DNA of 34,430 nt. It comes from Nocardioides lijunqiniae. GTDB lineage: Bacteria > Actinomycetota > Actinomycetes > Propionibacteriales > Nocardioidaceae. Under the pieces are notes generated by a model. That model worked only from the letters and a program-made list of their open reading frames with translations. It was not told where the DNA came from and searched no databases. Positions 7,232-14,337 of the stretch are shown one piece after another. The position numbers and the translations under genes were made by a program. The stretch lies in assembly GCF_015024225.1 (NCBI RefSeq), contig NZ_JACJGM010000045.1, positions 1 through 34,430 on the forward strand. The letters run 5' to 3'. Position 1 is the first letter of the stretch. The number at the start of each line of letters is the position of its first letter.

Positions 7232-7798
7232 TCAGCGCTGCATGAGGGCGTCGAGCCCGACCGCCACCGCGGCCGCGACCCGGAAGTCGATGCGCTGGTC
7301 GGGGACGTGGACGGTGTACTTGTCGCGCACCGAGCCCTGGCGCTCGACGCCGAGGAGCGGCTGGCCCTCCGCGCTCACGAAGTCGAAGTGGATCGGCAGG
7401 AACGGGATGTCGGTGAAGCGACGGATGATCGCGATCGCCTGGCTGCGCTCCTGGCCGGTGCCGGCGTAGCCGGGGCCCTCGATGTGGAACGTCGAGCGCA
7501 TGAGGCTGGCGCCGAAGTCCTTGCGGAAGAAGCCGATCTGGTTGCGGGACTCGTCGAAGATGTCGTAGCCGGCGTTCAGGTCGATCTTCTTGCGCGCCTT
7601 GAAGCTGAAGACCGGGCGGGTCTTGGTGTCGTCGGCGTAGAACGTCACCTCCTCCTTGAAGGCCAGGCGCTTCTGCTCGGCGAGCCCCATCGACTGCCCG
7701 AAGCTGCCGTCGGGGTTGGCCGCGAACAGCTCGTAGCGGTTGGTCGTCATCGCGAACTTCTGCTTGACGAAGAACGTGGGCAGGTACATGGCGGTCAT
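7232..7798 (-). CDS. LURP-one-related / tubby-C-like (scramblase-fold) protein
   Basis: A 188-residue protein without a signal peptide. The order MYLPTFFVKQKFAMTTNRYELF, then KIDLNAGYDIFDESRNQIGFFRKDFGASLMRSTFHI, then RQGSVRDKYTVHVP and a final hydrophobic helix (VAAAVAVGLDALMQ), matches the LURP-one/phospholipid-scramblase-like beta-barrel with a buried C-terminal helix. The biochemical role of bacterial members is unknown. It is the first gene of the minus-strand run leading to the hydrolase and probably rpiB and nei. The ATG is 6 nt from TAGGCT, so a leaderless mRNA is likely; the second Met (MYLP) is a less likely start. Confidence 0.85.
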   Translation of the reverse strand: MTAMYLPTFFVKQKFAMTTNRYELFAANPDGSFGQSMGLAEQKRLAFKEEVTFYADDTKTRPVFSFKARKKIDLNAGYDIFDESRNQIGFFRKDFGASLMRSTFHIEGPGYAGTGQERSQAIAIIRRFTDIPFLPIHFDFVSAEGQPLLGVERQGSVRDKYTVHVPDQRIDFRVAAAVAVGLDALMQR

Positions 7799-7804
7799 GC
7801 GCAG

Positions 7805-7810
7805 AGCCTA
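7805..7810 (-). promoter_or_regulatory. Leaderless -10 box for the LURP-one-like gene
   Basis: TAGGCT on the minus strand, 6 nt before ATG. It serves the head of a probable five-gene minus-strand run. Confidence 0.6.
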
Positions 7811-7858
7811 GGGGACCCCGATCCGATGATTCGCGGCTGTCCGGACGGTCGGCACGGC

Positions 7859-8130
7859 ATGGTCATCGTCGCCGGACATCTCCTCGTCGACCCCGCCGAG
7901 CGGGCGTCCTACCTCCGTGGGTGCGAGGAGGTCGTGCGGCTGGCGCGCGACGCCGACGGCTGCCTGCACTTCGCGCTCTCGCCCGACCTGCTCGCCCCGG
8001 GCGCATCAACGTCCACGAGCGCTGGTCGTCGCGAGGAGCGCTCGAGGCGTTCCGCGGCAGCGGGCCCTCCGAGGAGCAGGGCGCAGCCCTGGTGGGCGCC
8101 TCGGTCTCGGAGTACGAGGTCAGCGGGTGA
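7859..8130 (+). pseudogene. Antibiotic-biosynthesis-monooxygenase-like (ABM) gene with a frameshift
   Basis: The first half, from ATG 7859, reads MVIVAGHLLVDPAERASYL to LHFALSPDLLAPG, the usual start of a small (about 90-residue) ferredoxin-like ABM monooxygenase. The second half, RINVHERWSSRGALEAFRG to SEYEVSG, is typical of the same domain but lies in another frame, ending with TGA at 8128-8130. The frames join cleanly if one base is restored in the CCCCGGG run at 7995-8001. The total of 272 nt is not a multiple of three. Either the gene is inactivated or this is a sequencing error in a homopolymer; an in-frame ATG at 7826 could add 11 residues. Confidence 0.8.
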
Positions 8131-8140
8131 CGTCGAGGGC

Positions 8141-8749
8141 TCAGCGGGACTCGACGGCCAGGCGGCCGCTGAGCACCACGAAGCTGGCGGCGAACGCCTT
8201 GCGGATCCGGTCGACGAGCCGCGGCCGGGCCAGCACCCTGTCGCGCACGGCGGCCGCGCACACGCCGTAGGCCGCGAAGACGACGAAGGTCATGGCCATG
8301 AAGACCGCACTCAGCCCGAGCATCGTGGTCGTCGAGCCGGGCCCGGCCGGCACGAACTGCGGCAGGAACGCGAAGAAGAAGATGGTCAGCTTGGGGTTGA
8401 GCAGGTTGAGGGTGATGCCCGAGACCATCACGCTGCGCCACGACGACGGCCGGGCGCTCTCGTCGACCGACAGCGCGCCGTGGTCGCGCCAGGTCGCCCA
8501 GGCCATGTAGAGCAGGTAGGCGACGCCGAGGTACTTGATCGCGTTGAACGCCACCCCGCTCGCGTGCAGCACCGCGGCGAGGCCGGTGATCGCCGCCACG
8601 AGGTGCGGGACGGTGCCGAGCGTGCACGCGAACGCCGCCAGCACACTGGCCCTCGCACCGCGCGTCAGGCCGGCGGCCAGCGTGTACAGCGCGCCGGTGC
8701 CCGGCGTCGCCACGATCACCATCGACGTGAGCAGGAAGGTGAGGCTCAT
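8141..8749 (-). CDS. LysE-family amino-acid exporter
   Basis: A 202-residue inner-membrane transporter of the LysE/RhtB family. It has the N-terminal motif VIVATPGTGALYTLAAGLTRG, about six hydrophobic segments, and NLLNPKLTIFFFAFLPQF after the third, a family hallmark. It probably exports an amino acid or analogue; the substrate cannot be read from sequence. No LysG-type regulator is adjacent. TAGCCT lies 6 nt upstream of ATG, so a leaderless start is likely. It converges with the broken ABM gene with a 10-bp gap. Confidence 0.93.
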   Translation of the reverse strand: MSLTFLLTSMVIVATPGTGALYTLAAGLTRGARASVLAAFACTLGTVPHLVAAITGLAAVLHASGVAFNAIKYLGVAYLLYMAWATWRDHGALSVDESARPSSWRSVMVSGITLNLLNPKLTIFFFAFLPQFVPAGPGSTTTMLGLSAVFMAMTFVVFAAYGVCAAAVRDRVLARPRLVDRIRKAFAASFVVLSGRLAVESR

Positions 8750-8755
8750 GGGCCG

Positions 8756-8761
8756 AGGCTA
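8756..8761 (-). promoter_or_regulatory. Leaderless -10 box for the LysE-family gene
   Basis: TAGCCT on the minus strand followed by 6 nt and ATG. Confidence 0.6.
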
Positions 8762-8824
8762 CGCCGCGTGCAGGCTGTTGTCGCCGGAGTTGCGCGGCCG
8801 CCCCACGGGTCACACCGCCCTGAC

Positions 8825-8895
8825 GAAACTCACGCTTCCCGGCCGAAACTTCGTACGGGAACCGTGAGTTTCACCGGGTACCCGGTGAAACTCAC
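8825..8895. repeat. Nested palindromic element behind metG, possible terminator
   Basis: A perfect 32-bp palindrome occupies 8864-8895: GTGAGTTTCACCGGGT followed directly by its reverse complement. Its left part also pairs with 8825-8840 (arm 8857-8872, one mismatch in 16, 16-nt loop), so GAAACTCAC or its complement occurs three times. Two alternative hairpins are therefore possible. The element starts 10 bp past the metG stop and precedes the lysE promoter on the same strand, so it can act as a terminator or boundary. It looks like a REP-type repeat. Confidence 0.85.
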
Positions 8896-8905
8896 CCGGT
8901 GAGGC

Positions 8906-10720
8906 TCACGCCCGCTCCGCGAACCGCGCGAGCTCCTCGTCCACGACCGACGGGTCGAGCTTGGTGAAGATCGGGCTGGGCTTGGCGACGGGCGCGCCGA
9001 CGGTGAGCGGGCGCGACTCCCAGCGGGGCGTGCCGGCGTAGTCGCCGGTGATGACCGGGTAGGAGTCCAGGCCGGCGCCGTGGCCGGGGTCGAGGTCCTC
9101 GACCTGCTCGATGCGCGGCATCGGCATGAACTCGCCCTCGCCGCCGTAGGCCGCCCACACCTGGTTGGAGGAGTGCGGGAGGAACGGCGCGAGCAGCGTG
9201 TTGCAGTCGACCACGCACTGGGCGGCGACGTGGAGCACCGTCGCCAGGCGCTCGCGCTGCGACTCGTCCTTCATCTTGTAGGGCTCGGTGACGGTGAGGT
9301 ACTTGTTGACCTCGCCCACGACGCGCATCGCCTCGCCGATCGCGGCGCGCTGCCGGTGCCGGCCGATGAGGTCGCCGACGGTGGTGAAGGCGTCGCGCAC
9401 GGCGGACAGCACCGCCTCGTCGACCTCCTCCAGCACCCCCGCCGCCGGGATCTCGCCGAAGCTCTTCGCGATCATCGTGGCGGTGCGGTTGACGAGGTTG
9501 CCCCAGCCCGCGACGAGCTCGGAGTTGGTGCGCTGCACGAACTCCGCCCACGTGAAGTCGGAGTCGGAGGTCTCGGGGCCGGCGGCGGAGATGAAGTAGC
9601 GCAGCGCGTCGGGCTGGTAGCGCGACAGCATGTCGCCGACCAGGATGACGTGACCGCGGCTGGTGGAGAACTGCTTGGACTCCATCGTCATGAACTCCGA
9701 CGACACGACCTCGGTCGGCAGCTGCAGGTCGCCGTAGGCGCCCGGCTCGCCGCCGCGCGCACCCCGACCGTCGTACGCCAGGAGCTCGGCGGGCCAGATC
9801 TGGCTGTGGAAGACGATGTTGTCCTTGCCCATGAAGTAGTAGGACAGCGAGTCGGGGTCGTTCCACCAGCGGCGCCACGCCTCCGGGTCGCCGGAGCGGC
9901 GGGCCCACTCGATCGAGGCCGAGAGGTAGCCGATGACCGCGTCGAACCACACGTAGAGGCGCTTGGTGTGCTGCTCGCGCCAGCCGTCGAGCGGCACCGG
10001 GATGCCCCAGTCGATGTCGCGCGTCATGGCGCGGGGGCGGATCTCGGAGAGGATGTTCTGGCTGAAGCGGATGACGTTGGGGCGCCACAGCCCCGTCGCC
10101 TCGCGCCCGTCGAGCCACTCGGTCAGCGCCTCGGCCAGCGCGGGCAGGTCGAGGAAGAAGTGCTGGGTCTCGACGAACTCCGGGGTCTCGCCGTTGATCT
10201 TCGAGCGCGGGTTCTTCAGGTCGGTCGGGTCCAGCTGGTTGCCGCAGTTGTCGCACTGGTCGCCGCGCGCGTCGGCGTAGCCGCAGATCGGGCAGGTGCC
10301 CTCGATGTAGCGGTCGGGCAGGGTGCGCCCGGTCGAGGGGCTGATGGCGCCGAACGTCGTCTGCTCGACCATGTAGCCGTTGCGGTGCACGGTCTCGAAC
10401 ATCTCCTGCACCACGAGGTAGTGGTTGCCCGTGGTGGTGCGGGTGAACAGGTCGTAGGAGAGGCCGAGGTCGACCAGGTCCTGCACGATGACGGCGTTGT
10501 TATTGTCGGCGAGGTCGCGCGCGCTCACGCCCTGCTGGTCGGCGGCGACCAGGATGGGGGTGCCGTGCTCGTCGGTGCCGGAGACCATGAGGACGTCGTG
10601 GCCGGCCATGCGCATGTACCTGCTGAAGACGTCGGAGGGCACGCCGAAGCCGGCCACGTGGCCGATGTGGCGGGGGCCGTTGGCGTACGGCCAGGCGACG
10701 GCAGACAGGACATGGGTCAT
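8906..10720 (-). CDS. metG: Methionyl-tRNA synthetase
   Basis: A 604-residue class I synthetase that charges tRNA-Met. HIGH is present as RHIGH (17-21), and GTDEHGTP (48-55) is characteristic of MetRS. The connective domain holds a four-cysteine zinc knuckle (C143, C146, C156, C159). The second signature is KQFSTSR (349-355), a divergent form of KMSKS. The helical anticodon-binding domain fills the C-terminal half, and there is no extra EMAP-II-like tRNA-binding domain. TAGGAT 7 nt before ATG suggests a leaderless mRNA. The palindromic element follows the stop. Confidence 0.96.
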   Translation of the reverse strand: MTHVLSAVAWPYANGPRHIGHVAGFGVPSDVFSRYMRMAGHDVLMVSGTDEHGTPILVAADQQGVSARDLADNNNAVIVQDLVDLGLSYDLFTRTTTGNHYLVVQEMFETVHRNGYMVEQTTFGAISPSTGRTLPDRYIEGTCPICGYADARGDQCDNCGNQLDPTDLKNPRSKINGETPEFVETQHFFLDLPALAEALTEWLDGREATGLWRPNVIRFSQNILSEIRPRAMTRDIDWGIPVPLDGWREQHTKRLYVWFDAVIGYLSASIEWARRSGDPEAWRRWWNDPDSLSYYFMGKDNIVFHSQIWPAELLAYDGRGARGGEPGAYGDLQLPTEVVSSEFMTMESKQFSTSRGHVILVGDMLSRYQPDALRYFISAAGPETSDSDFTWAEFVQRTNSELVAGWGNLVNRTATMIAKSFGEIPAAGVLEEVDEAVLSAVRDAFTTVGDLIGRHRQRAAIGEAMRVVGEVNKYLTVTEPYKMKDESQRERLATVLHVAAQCVVDCNTLLAPFLPHSSNQVWAAYGGEGEFMPMPRIEQVEDLDPGHGAGLDSYPVITGDYAGTPRWESRPLTVGAPVAKPSPIFTKLDPSVVDEELARFAERA

Positions 10721-10727
10721 GGCGTCG

Positions 10728-10733
10728 ATCCTA
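10728..10733 (-). promoter_or_regulatory. metG: Leaderless -10 box for metG
   Basis: TAGGAT on the minus strand, 7 nt before the metG ATG, in the short gap behind the amidase gene. Confidence 0.6.
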
Positions 10734-10762
10734 GGGTCGGGGCGCCACCCCGTTCCGATCGG

Positions 10763-10794
10763 CCCGTCAGGTCAGCCCGTCAGGTCAGCCCGTC
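10763..10794. repeat. 13-bp tandem repeat, about 2.5 copies
   Basis: CCCGTCAGGTCAG at 10763-10775 and 10776-10788, then CCCGTC at 10789-10794. It fills most of the 77-bp gap between the amidase stop and metG. It may be slippage-derived; no function is evident. Confidence 0.7.
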
Positions 10795-10797
10795 GAC

Positions 10798-11985
10798 TCA
10801 GCCGCGGCCGTAGTGGTCGATCCGCCACTGGGCGCGTCGCCGGATGCCCGGCAGCCGCTCGTAGAGCAGCTCTCCGGGGCACGCGGTCTGGTTGGTGTCG
10901 CGGTGGCCGTCGACGACGTTCAGCCGCACCCGCTTGCCCGATCGGTAGCGGTCGCTGCCCTCGGAGCGGACGACCACCCGGCCGGTCGCGTCGCGGCGGT
11001 GCCGGTCGAGCTTCCAGGACGCCAGCCGGACGACGGCCGTCACCGCGCGCCGGCTGGGTCGGGTCCGCTCGAAGTTGCCGAGCACCGCGATGCCCACCGA
11101 GCTGTGGTTGAACCCGAGCGTGTGCGCGCCGCGCACGAGCCGGGTCGTTCCCCCGCTGCGGCCCACCCAGGTCCGGCCGAACCGGTCGACGACGAAGTTG
11201 TAGCCGAGGTCGAACCAGCCCAGGGACTTCGTGTGGTAGCGATACATGCCGCGCAGGATCGCCGGCACCTGGGCGCGCGTGTAGTCGTTGCCCGAGGCCG
11301 TGTGGTGCACGTGCACCTGGCGCAGCCCCGCGTTGTACGTCGGCCGGCCGTTGCGCAGCCGCTCGTTGGCGCCCCACTGCGGACGGGTCAGCAGGCGCGG
11401 CTCGGGCGAGGCCTTAGGCCGCTTCCGCGGCTTGCTGGCGGAGGTCCGCAGGGCGGGTCGCTGCGCCGCGGCCGCAGGGGCGGTGACCTGCACGTCGTCG
11501 TCGGAGGGCAGCACGCCGGGGTCGATGAGCACCAGGCGCAGGTCGCGGTGGCCCGAGCCGCGCACGTCGAGCTGGACGCCGTTCGAGGGCCCGACCCAGA
11601 CGGGCTGCGTCGCCCGTTTCGGGCTCCCCTCGGTGCCCGGGGTCGGCCCGTCCTCGAGGACCTCGGCGGTGCGCCACGCGCTCCATCCGTCGCGCCCGTG
11701 AGTGCGGAAGCGCAGCGTCGTGGGGTCCGTGCCTCGCCAGGTCATGCCCAGCATCGAGTACGGCGAGGTCCCCCGCGGCCCGCTCGTGCCGTCCGTGACC
11801 GGCACGTCGGCCGCGCTCACCGGAGAGCGCGGGTCGGCCCGCAGCCGGATCGCCGAGGCCTCCACCCGAGAGCCGTCACGGGCGCCCGGACCGGGGTCCG
11901 CGACGGCCGTCGGCAGGGCCAGCAGACCTGTGGTCAACGTGACAGCAGTGGCCAGTGATGCCAATCCCGAGAAGCGCATGGGCAC
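10798..11985 (-). CDS. Secreted PGRP-type N-acetylmuramoyl-L-alanine amidase
   Basis: A 395-residue exported protein. An N-terminal signal peptide (RFSGLASLATAVTLTTGLLALPTAVA) is followed by a roughly 150-residue beta-rich region, an Ala/Lys/Pro linker near 175-200, and a C-terminal amidase_2/PGRP domain starting at LTRPQWGANE. Zinc and catalytic features are VHVHHTAS, LGYNFVVD, the GAHTLGFNHSSVGIAVLGNF stretch and GHRDTNQTACPG (second His and Cys). It should cleave the lactyl-alanine bond of peptidoglycan outside the cell. Start choice is open: GTG at 11985 or ATG at 11979, the latter giving a tidier signal peptide. It is divergent from the GOLPH3-like gene across 80 bp. Confidence 0.92.
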   Translation of the reverse strand: MPMRFSGLASLATAVTLTTGLLALPTAVADPGPGARDGSRVEASAIRLRADPRSPVSAADVPVTDGTSGPRGTSPYSMLGMTWRGTDPTTLRFRTHGRDGWSAWRTAEVLEDGPTPGTEGSPKRATQPVWVGPSNGVQLDVRGSGHRDLRLVLIDPGVLPSDDDVQVTAPAAAAQRPALRTSASKPRKRPKASPEPRLLTRPQWGANERLRNGRPTYNAGLRQVHVHHTASGNDYTRAQVPAILRGMYRYHTKSLGWFDLGYNFVVDRFGRTWVGRSGGTTRLVRGAHTLGFNHSSVGIAVLGNFERTRPSRRAVTAVVRLASWKLDRHRRDATGRVVVRSEGSDRYRSGKRVRLNVVDGHRDTNQTACPGELLYERLPGIRRRAQWRIDHYGRG

Positions 11986-12053
11986 CTATGGTGCGTGCCC
12001 ACGGCGCCAAAGTCGATCCCGCGACGCCGCCCCGGCGGTGTCCGGCTCCCCGC

Positions 12054-12059
12054 TACGTT
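12054..12059 (+). promoter_or_regulatory. Leaderless -10 box for the GOLPH3-like gene
   Basis: TACGTT followed by 6 nt and ATG at 12066. It supports that start over an upstream in-frame ATG at 11955 that lies inside the amidase gene. Confidence 0.6.
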
Positions 12060-12065
12060 CGACGC

Positions 12066-12749
12066 ATGGACACGTTGATCGCCGAGGACCTGCTGCTCCT
12101 GCTGCTGGACGACGAGAAGGGCGCCGTGCGGGCCGGGACGTCGCTGCCCACCGCCCTGGGAGGCGCCGTGCTGATCGAGCTCGCGCTCGCCGGGGCGGTC
12201 GCCGTGGAGGATCGCGGGCGGTGGCGGACCGCCCAGGTGCGCGTCGAGGATGGCGCCGCGCCGCGCGACCCCGTGCTCGTCGACGCGCTCGCCACGGTCG
12301 CCGAGAAGGAGCGCTCCGCGCAGGACCTCGCCACCCGGCTGGGCAAGGGCCTCCAGGACACGCTCGGGGACCGGCTCGTCTCGCGCGGTGTGCTCGAGCG
12401 ACGCGAGGACAAGGTGCTCGGGGTGTTCCCGCGCACCCGGTGGCCCGCGGCCGACAGCACCCACGAGGACGCCGTACGGCGCCAGGTCGCCGGGGTCCTC
12501 GTCGAGGGCGCCGACCCCGACCCGCGCACGGGCGCCCTGGTGGCGCTGCTGCACGCCCTCGACCAGGCCCACACGGTCGTGGACCGCCGCGGCATGTCGG
12601 CGCGCGAGGTGCGCGAGCGCGCCCACCAGGTCAGCGAGGGCGCCTGGGCGGCGACGGCGGTCCGCGACGCCATCCGCGCGGCGGCCGCGGAGGTGACGGC
12701 AGCGGTGGCGGCGGTCTCCGCCGCCACCACCACCGCGACCCTCAGCTGA
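12066..12749 (+). CDS. GPP34/GOLPH3-family protein
   Basis: A 227-residue all-helical soluble protein. The opening MDTLIAEDLLLLLLDDEKGAV and LPTALGGAVLIELALAGAV are the hallmark of the GPP34 (GOLPH3/Vps74) family. Eukaryotic members bind PI4P and sort Golgi glycosyltransferases; the role of the actinobacterial proteins is not established. The C-terminus is alanine/threonine-rich. The start is set by the ATG just after a leaderless -10 box. Its 3' end overlaps the convergent DsbA-like gene by 8 bp. Confidence 0.9.
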   Translation: MDTLIAEDLLLLLLDDEKGAVRAGTSLPTALGGAVLIELALAGAVAVEDRGRWRTAQVRVEDGAAPRDPVLVDALATVAEKERSAQDLATRLGKGLQDTLGDRLVSRGVLERREDKVLGVFPRTRWPAADSTHEDAVRRQVAGVLVEGADPDPRTGALVALLHALDQAHTVVDRRGMSAREVRERAHQVSEGAWAATAVRDAIRAAAAEVTAAVAAVSAATTTATLS

Positions 12750-13341
12750 AGTCGAGGTCGCCCGTGCGCGAGCGCTTGAGCTCGTAGAAGTAGGGGAACT
12801 TCGCGACCGCGACGGCGCCGTCCCACAGCTGCCCGGCCTCCTCGCCCCGCGGGATCTTCGACAGCACCGGGCCGAAGAAGGCCGCGCCCTCGATGGCGAT
12901 CGTGGGCGTGCCCACGTCGTCGCCGACCTGGTCCATGCCCTCGTGGTGGGATGCCGCGACCGCCTCGTCGAGGGAGGAGTCGTCCATCGCCTCGACCAGC
13001 TCGGCCTCCAGGCCGGCGTCGGCGAGGGAGGCGGCGATCAGCTCGCGGGTGATCGGCTCCTGACCGAGGTGGATGCGGTTGCCCATCGCGGTGTAGAGCG
13101 GCAGCAGCACCTCGCGGCCGTGCTTCTGCTCGGCGGCGATGCACACACGCACCGGCCCCCAGGCCGGCTTGAGCATCTCGCGGTAGTCGTCGGGGATGTC
13201 CTTGTCCTGGTTGAGGTAGGCCAGGCTCATGACGTGCCAGGTGACGTCGATGTCGCGCACCTCCTCGACCTCGAGGATCCACCGCGAGGTGATCCAGGCG
13301 AACGGGCAGAGCGGGTCGAACCAGAAGTCGGCTTGAGTCAT
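12742..13341 (-). CDS. DsbA-family oxidoreductase, mycothiol-dependent nitroreductase (Rv2466c) type
   Basis: A 199-residue thioredoxin-fold protein closely resembling M. tuberculosis Rv2466c in DFWFDPLCP, ITSRWILEVEEVRDI, AWGPVRV, LYTAMGNRIH, SHHEGMD, VGTPTI and FFGPVLSKIPRGEEAG. The active site is C12-P-F-A15, so the resolving cysteine of the CPWC motif is replaced by alanine and the enzyme would be monothiol. Rv2466c uses mycothiol to reduce nitro compounds, so this protein should use mycothiol in a one-cysteine mechanism (inference). ATG 13341 is preferred over an upstream GTG at 13356 because homologues begin near ADFWFDP. Confidence 0.92.
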   Translation of the reverse strand: MTQADFWFDPLCPFAWITSRWILEVEEVRDIDVTWHVMSLAYLNQDKDIPDDYREMLKPAWGPVRVCIAAEQKHGREVLLPLYTAMGNRIHLGQEPITRELIAASLADAGLEAELVEAMDDSSLDEAVAASHHEGMDQVGDDVGTPTIAIEGAAFFGPVLSKIPRGEEAGQLWDGAVAVAKFPYFYELKRSRTGDLDFS

Positions 13342-13378
13342 ACCTGATGCAAGCACGTCGCGCCCCCGAGTGCTTCCC

Positions 13379-14236
13379 TCACCCCACCCCAGCCCGCCTC
13401 AGCTCGTCCCTGACCGAGCGTCGCCACGGCCGCGCCAGCCGGACCGCGCCGTCGATGTCGGCCTCGGCGCTGTCGAGGTCGAGGTCGGCGAAGGCCAGCC
13501 CCGGGGTCGCCACGGCCTCGCACCGCGCGAGCCAGCGCCCGCCCGGCGCGACGATGCCCGAGGGCACCGTGGCGGCGTACTGGGCAGGGATGGAGTAGCC
13601 CACCCAGTAGCAGTGGAGCGCGGCGTAGGACTGCCCGATCAGGGCCCGCGCCGCGTCGTCGGCCATCACCGAGAGCAGCACGCAGTGGACGTCCAGCCGC
13701 TCGTACTCGTCGAACAGCTCGGGGAAGCCGGCCTCGACGCAGAGCGCCACCCCGAACCGGAACCCGTCCACCTCGAAGACCAGCGGCTGCGTGCCGGGGG
13801 TGTACATCCAGGTGCGCTCGGTGTGCGAGAGCACGCGCTTGTCGTAGCGCCCCACGACCTCGCCGCGGTCGGAGACGACGTAGAGGCTGTTGAGCGGTCG
13901 GCGCGGCGCCTCCAGCGGGTGGATCGAGCCGAACGCCACCCACAGCCCCAGCTCGCCGGCCAGCGCCGTGACCGAGTCGGCCTCCTCACGCAGCACCGAC
14001 CAGTCGGCGCGCGACCAGTCGGCGTCGGCCACCACGTCGGGGCCCTGCGACGACATGACGTGCTTGTCGGGGTAGACGATCGCGCCCTCGGGGAACTGCA
14101 CCAGGCGCGCTCCGCCGGCCTTCGCCTCGCGCATCAGCCGACGGACCTGCGCCCCTCCCGCCCGCAGCGACTCGACGTCCCCCGGGTCCTGGGCGACGGT
14201 GCTCTGGGCGACGGCGAGGCGCAGGGTGCGAGGCAT
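13379..14236 (-). CDS. Carbon-nitrogen hydrolase (nitrilase superfamily)
   Basis: A 285-residue cytoplasmic amidase or nitrilase-like enzyme. The catalytic triad is visible: E50 in QFPEGA, K133 in YDKRVLSHTE and C166 in VALCVEAGFPE. Overall length and order fit stand-alone members such as N-carbamoyl hydrolases or omega-amidases; the substrate is undetermined. The ATG start lies 6 nt after TACGGT, implying leaderless transcription. It is divergent from the PRISE-like gene over about 100 bp. Confidence 0.9.
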   Translation of the reverse strand: MPRTLRLAVAQSTVAQDPGDVESLRAGGAQVRRLMREAKAGGARLVQFPEGAIVYPDKHVMSSQGPDVVADADWSRADWSVLREEADSVTALAGELGLWVAFGSIHPLEAPRRPLNSLYVVSDRGEVVGRYDKRVLSHTERTWMYTPGTQPLVFEVDGFRFGVALCVEAGFPELFDEYERLDVHCVLLSVMADDAARALIGQSYAALHCYWVGYSIPAQYAATVPSGIVAPGGRWLARCEAVATPGLAFADLDLDSAEADIDGAVRLARPWRRSVRDELRRAGVG

Positions 14237-14242
14237 CCGCCG

Positions 14243-14248
14243 ACCGTA
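14243..14248 (-). promoter_or_regulatory. Leaderless -10 box for the carbon-nitrogen hydrolase
   Basis: TACGGT on the minus strand followed by 6 nt and ATG. Confidence 0.6.
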
Positions 14249-14337
14249 GTGGTCGCCACCGACGGCGGTTGGTCTCGGACCCTACTGTCGAGGAGGACCG
14301 TCGTACGGCGGCCGCTCCCCGCCCGAGAGGACCTCCC

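Noticed and set aside
8864..8895. Palindrome as a phage attachment site or replication origin
   Set aside because: No integrase, dnaA box cluster or direct duplication is nearby; a repeat/terminator role explains it better.
11955..12065. Upstream extension of the GPP34 protein from ATG 11955
   Set aside because: It would overlap the amidase coding region, and the leaderless box points to ATG 12066, where the family-typical N-terminus begins.
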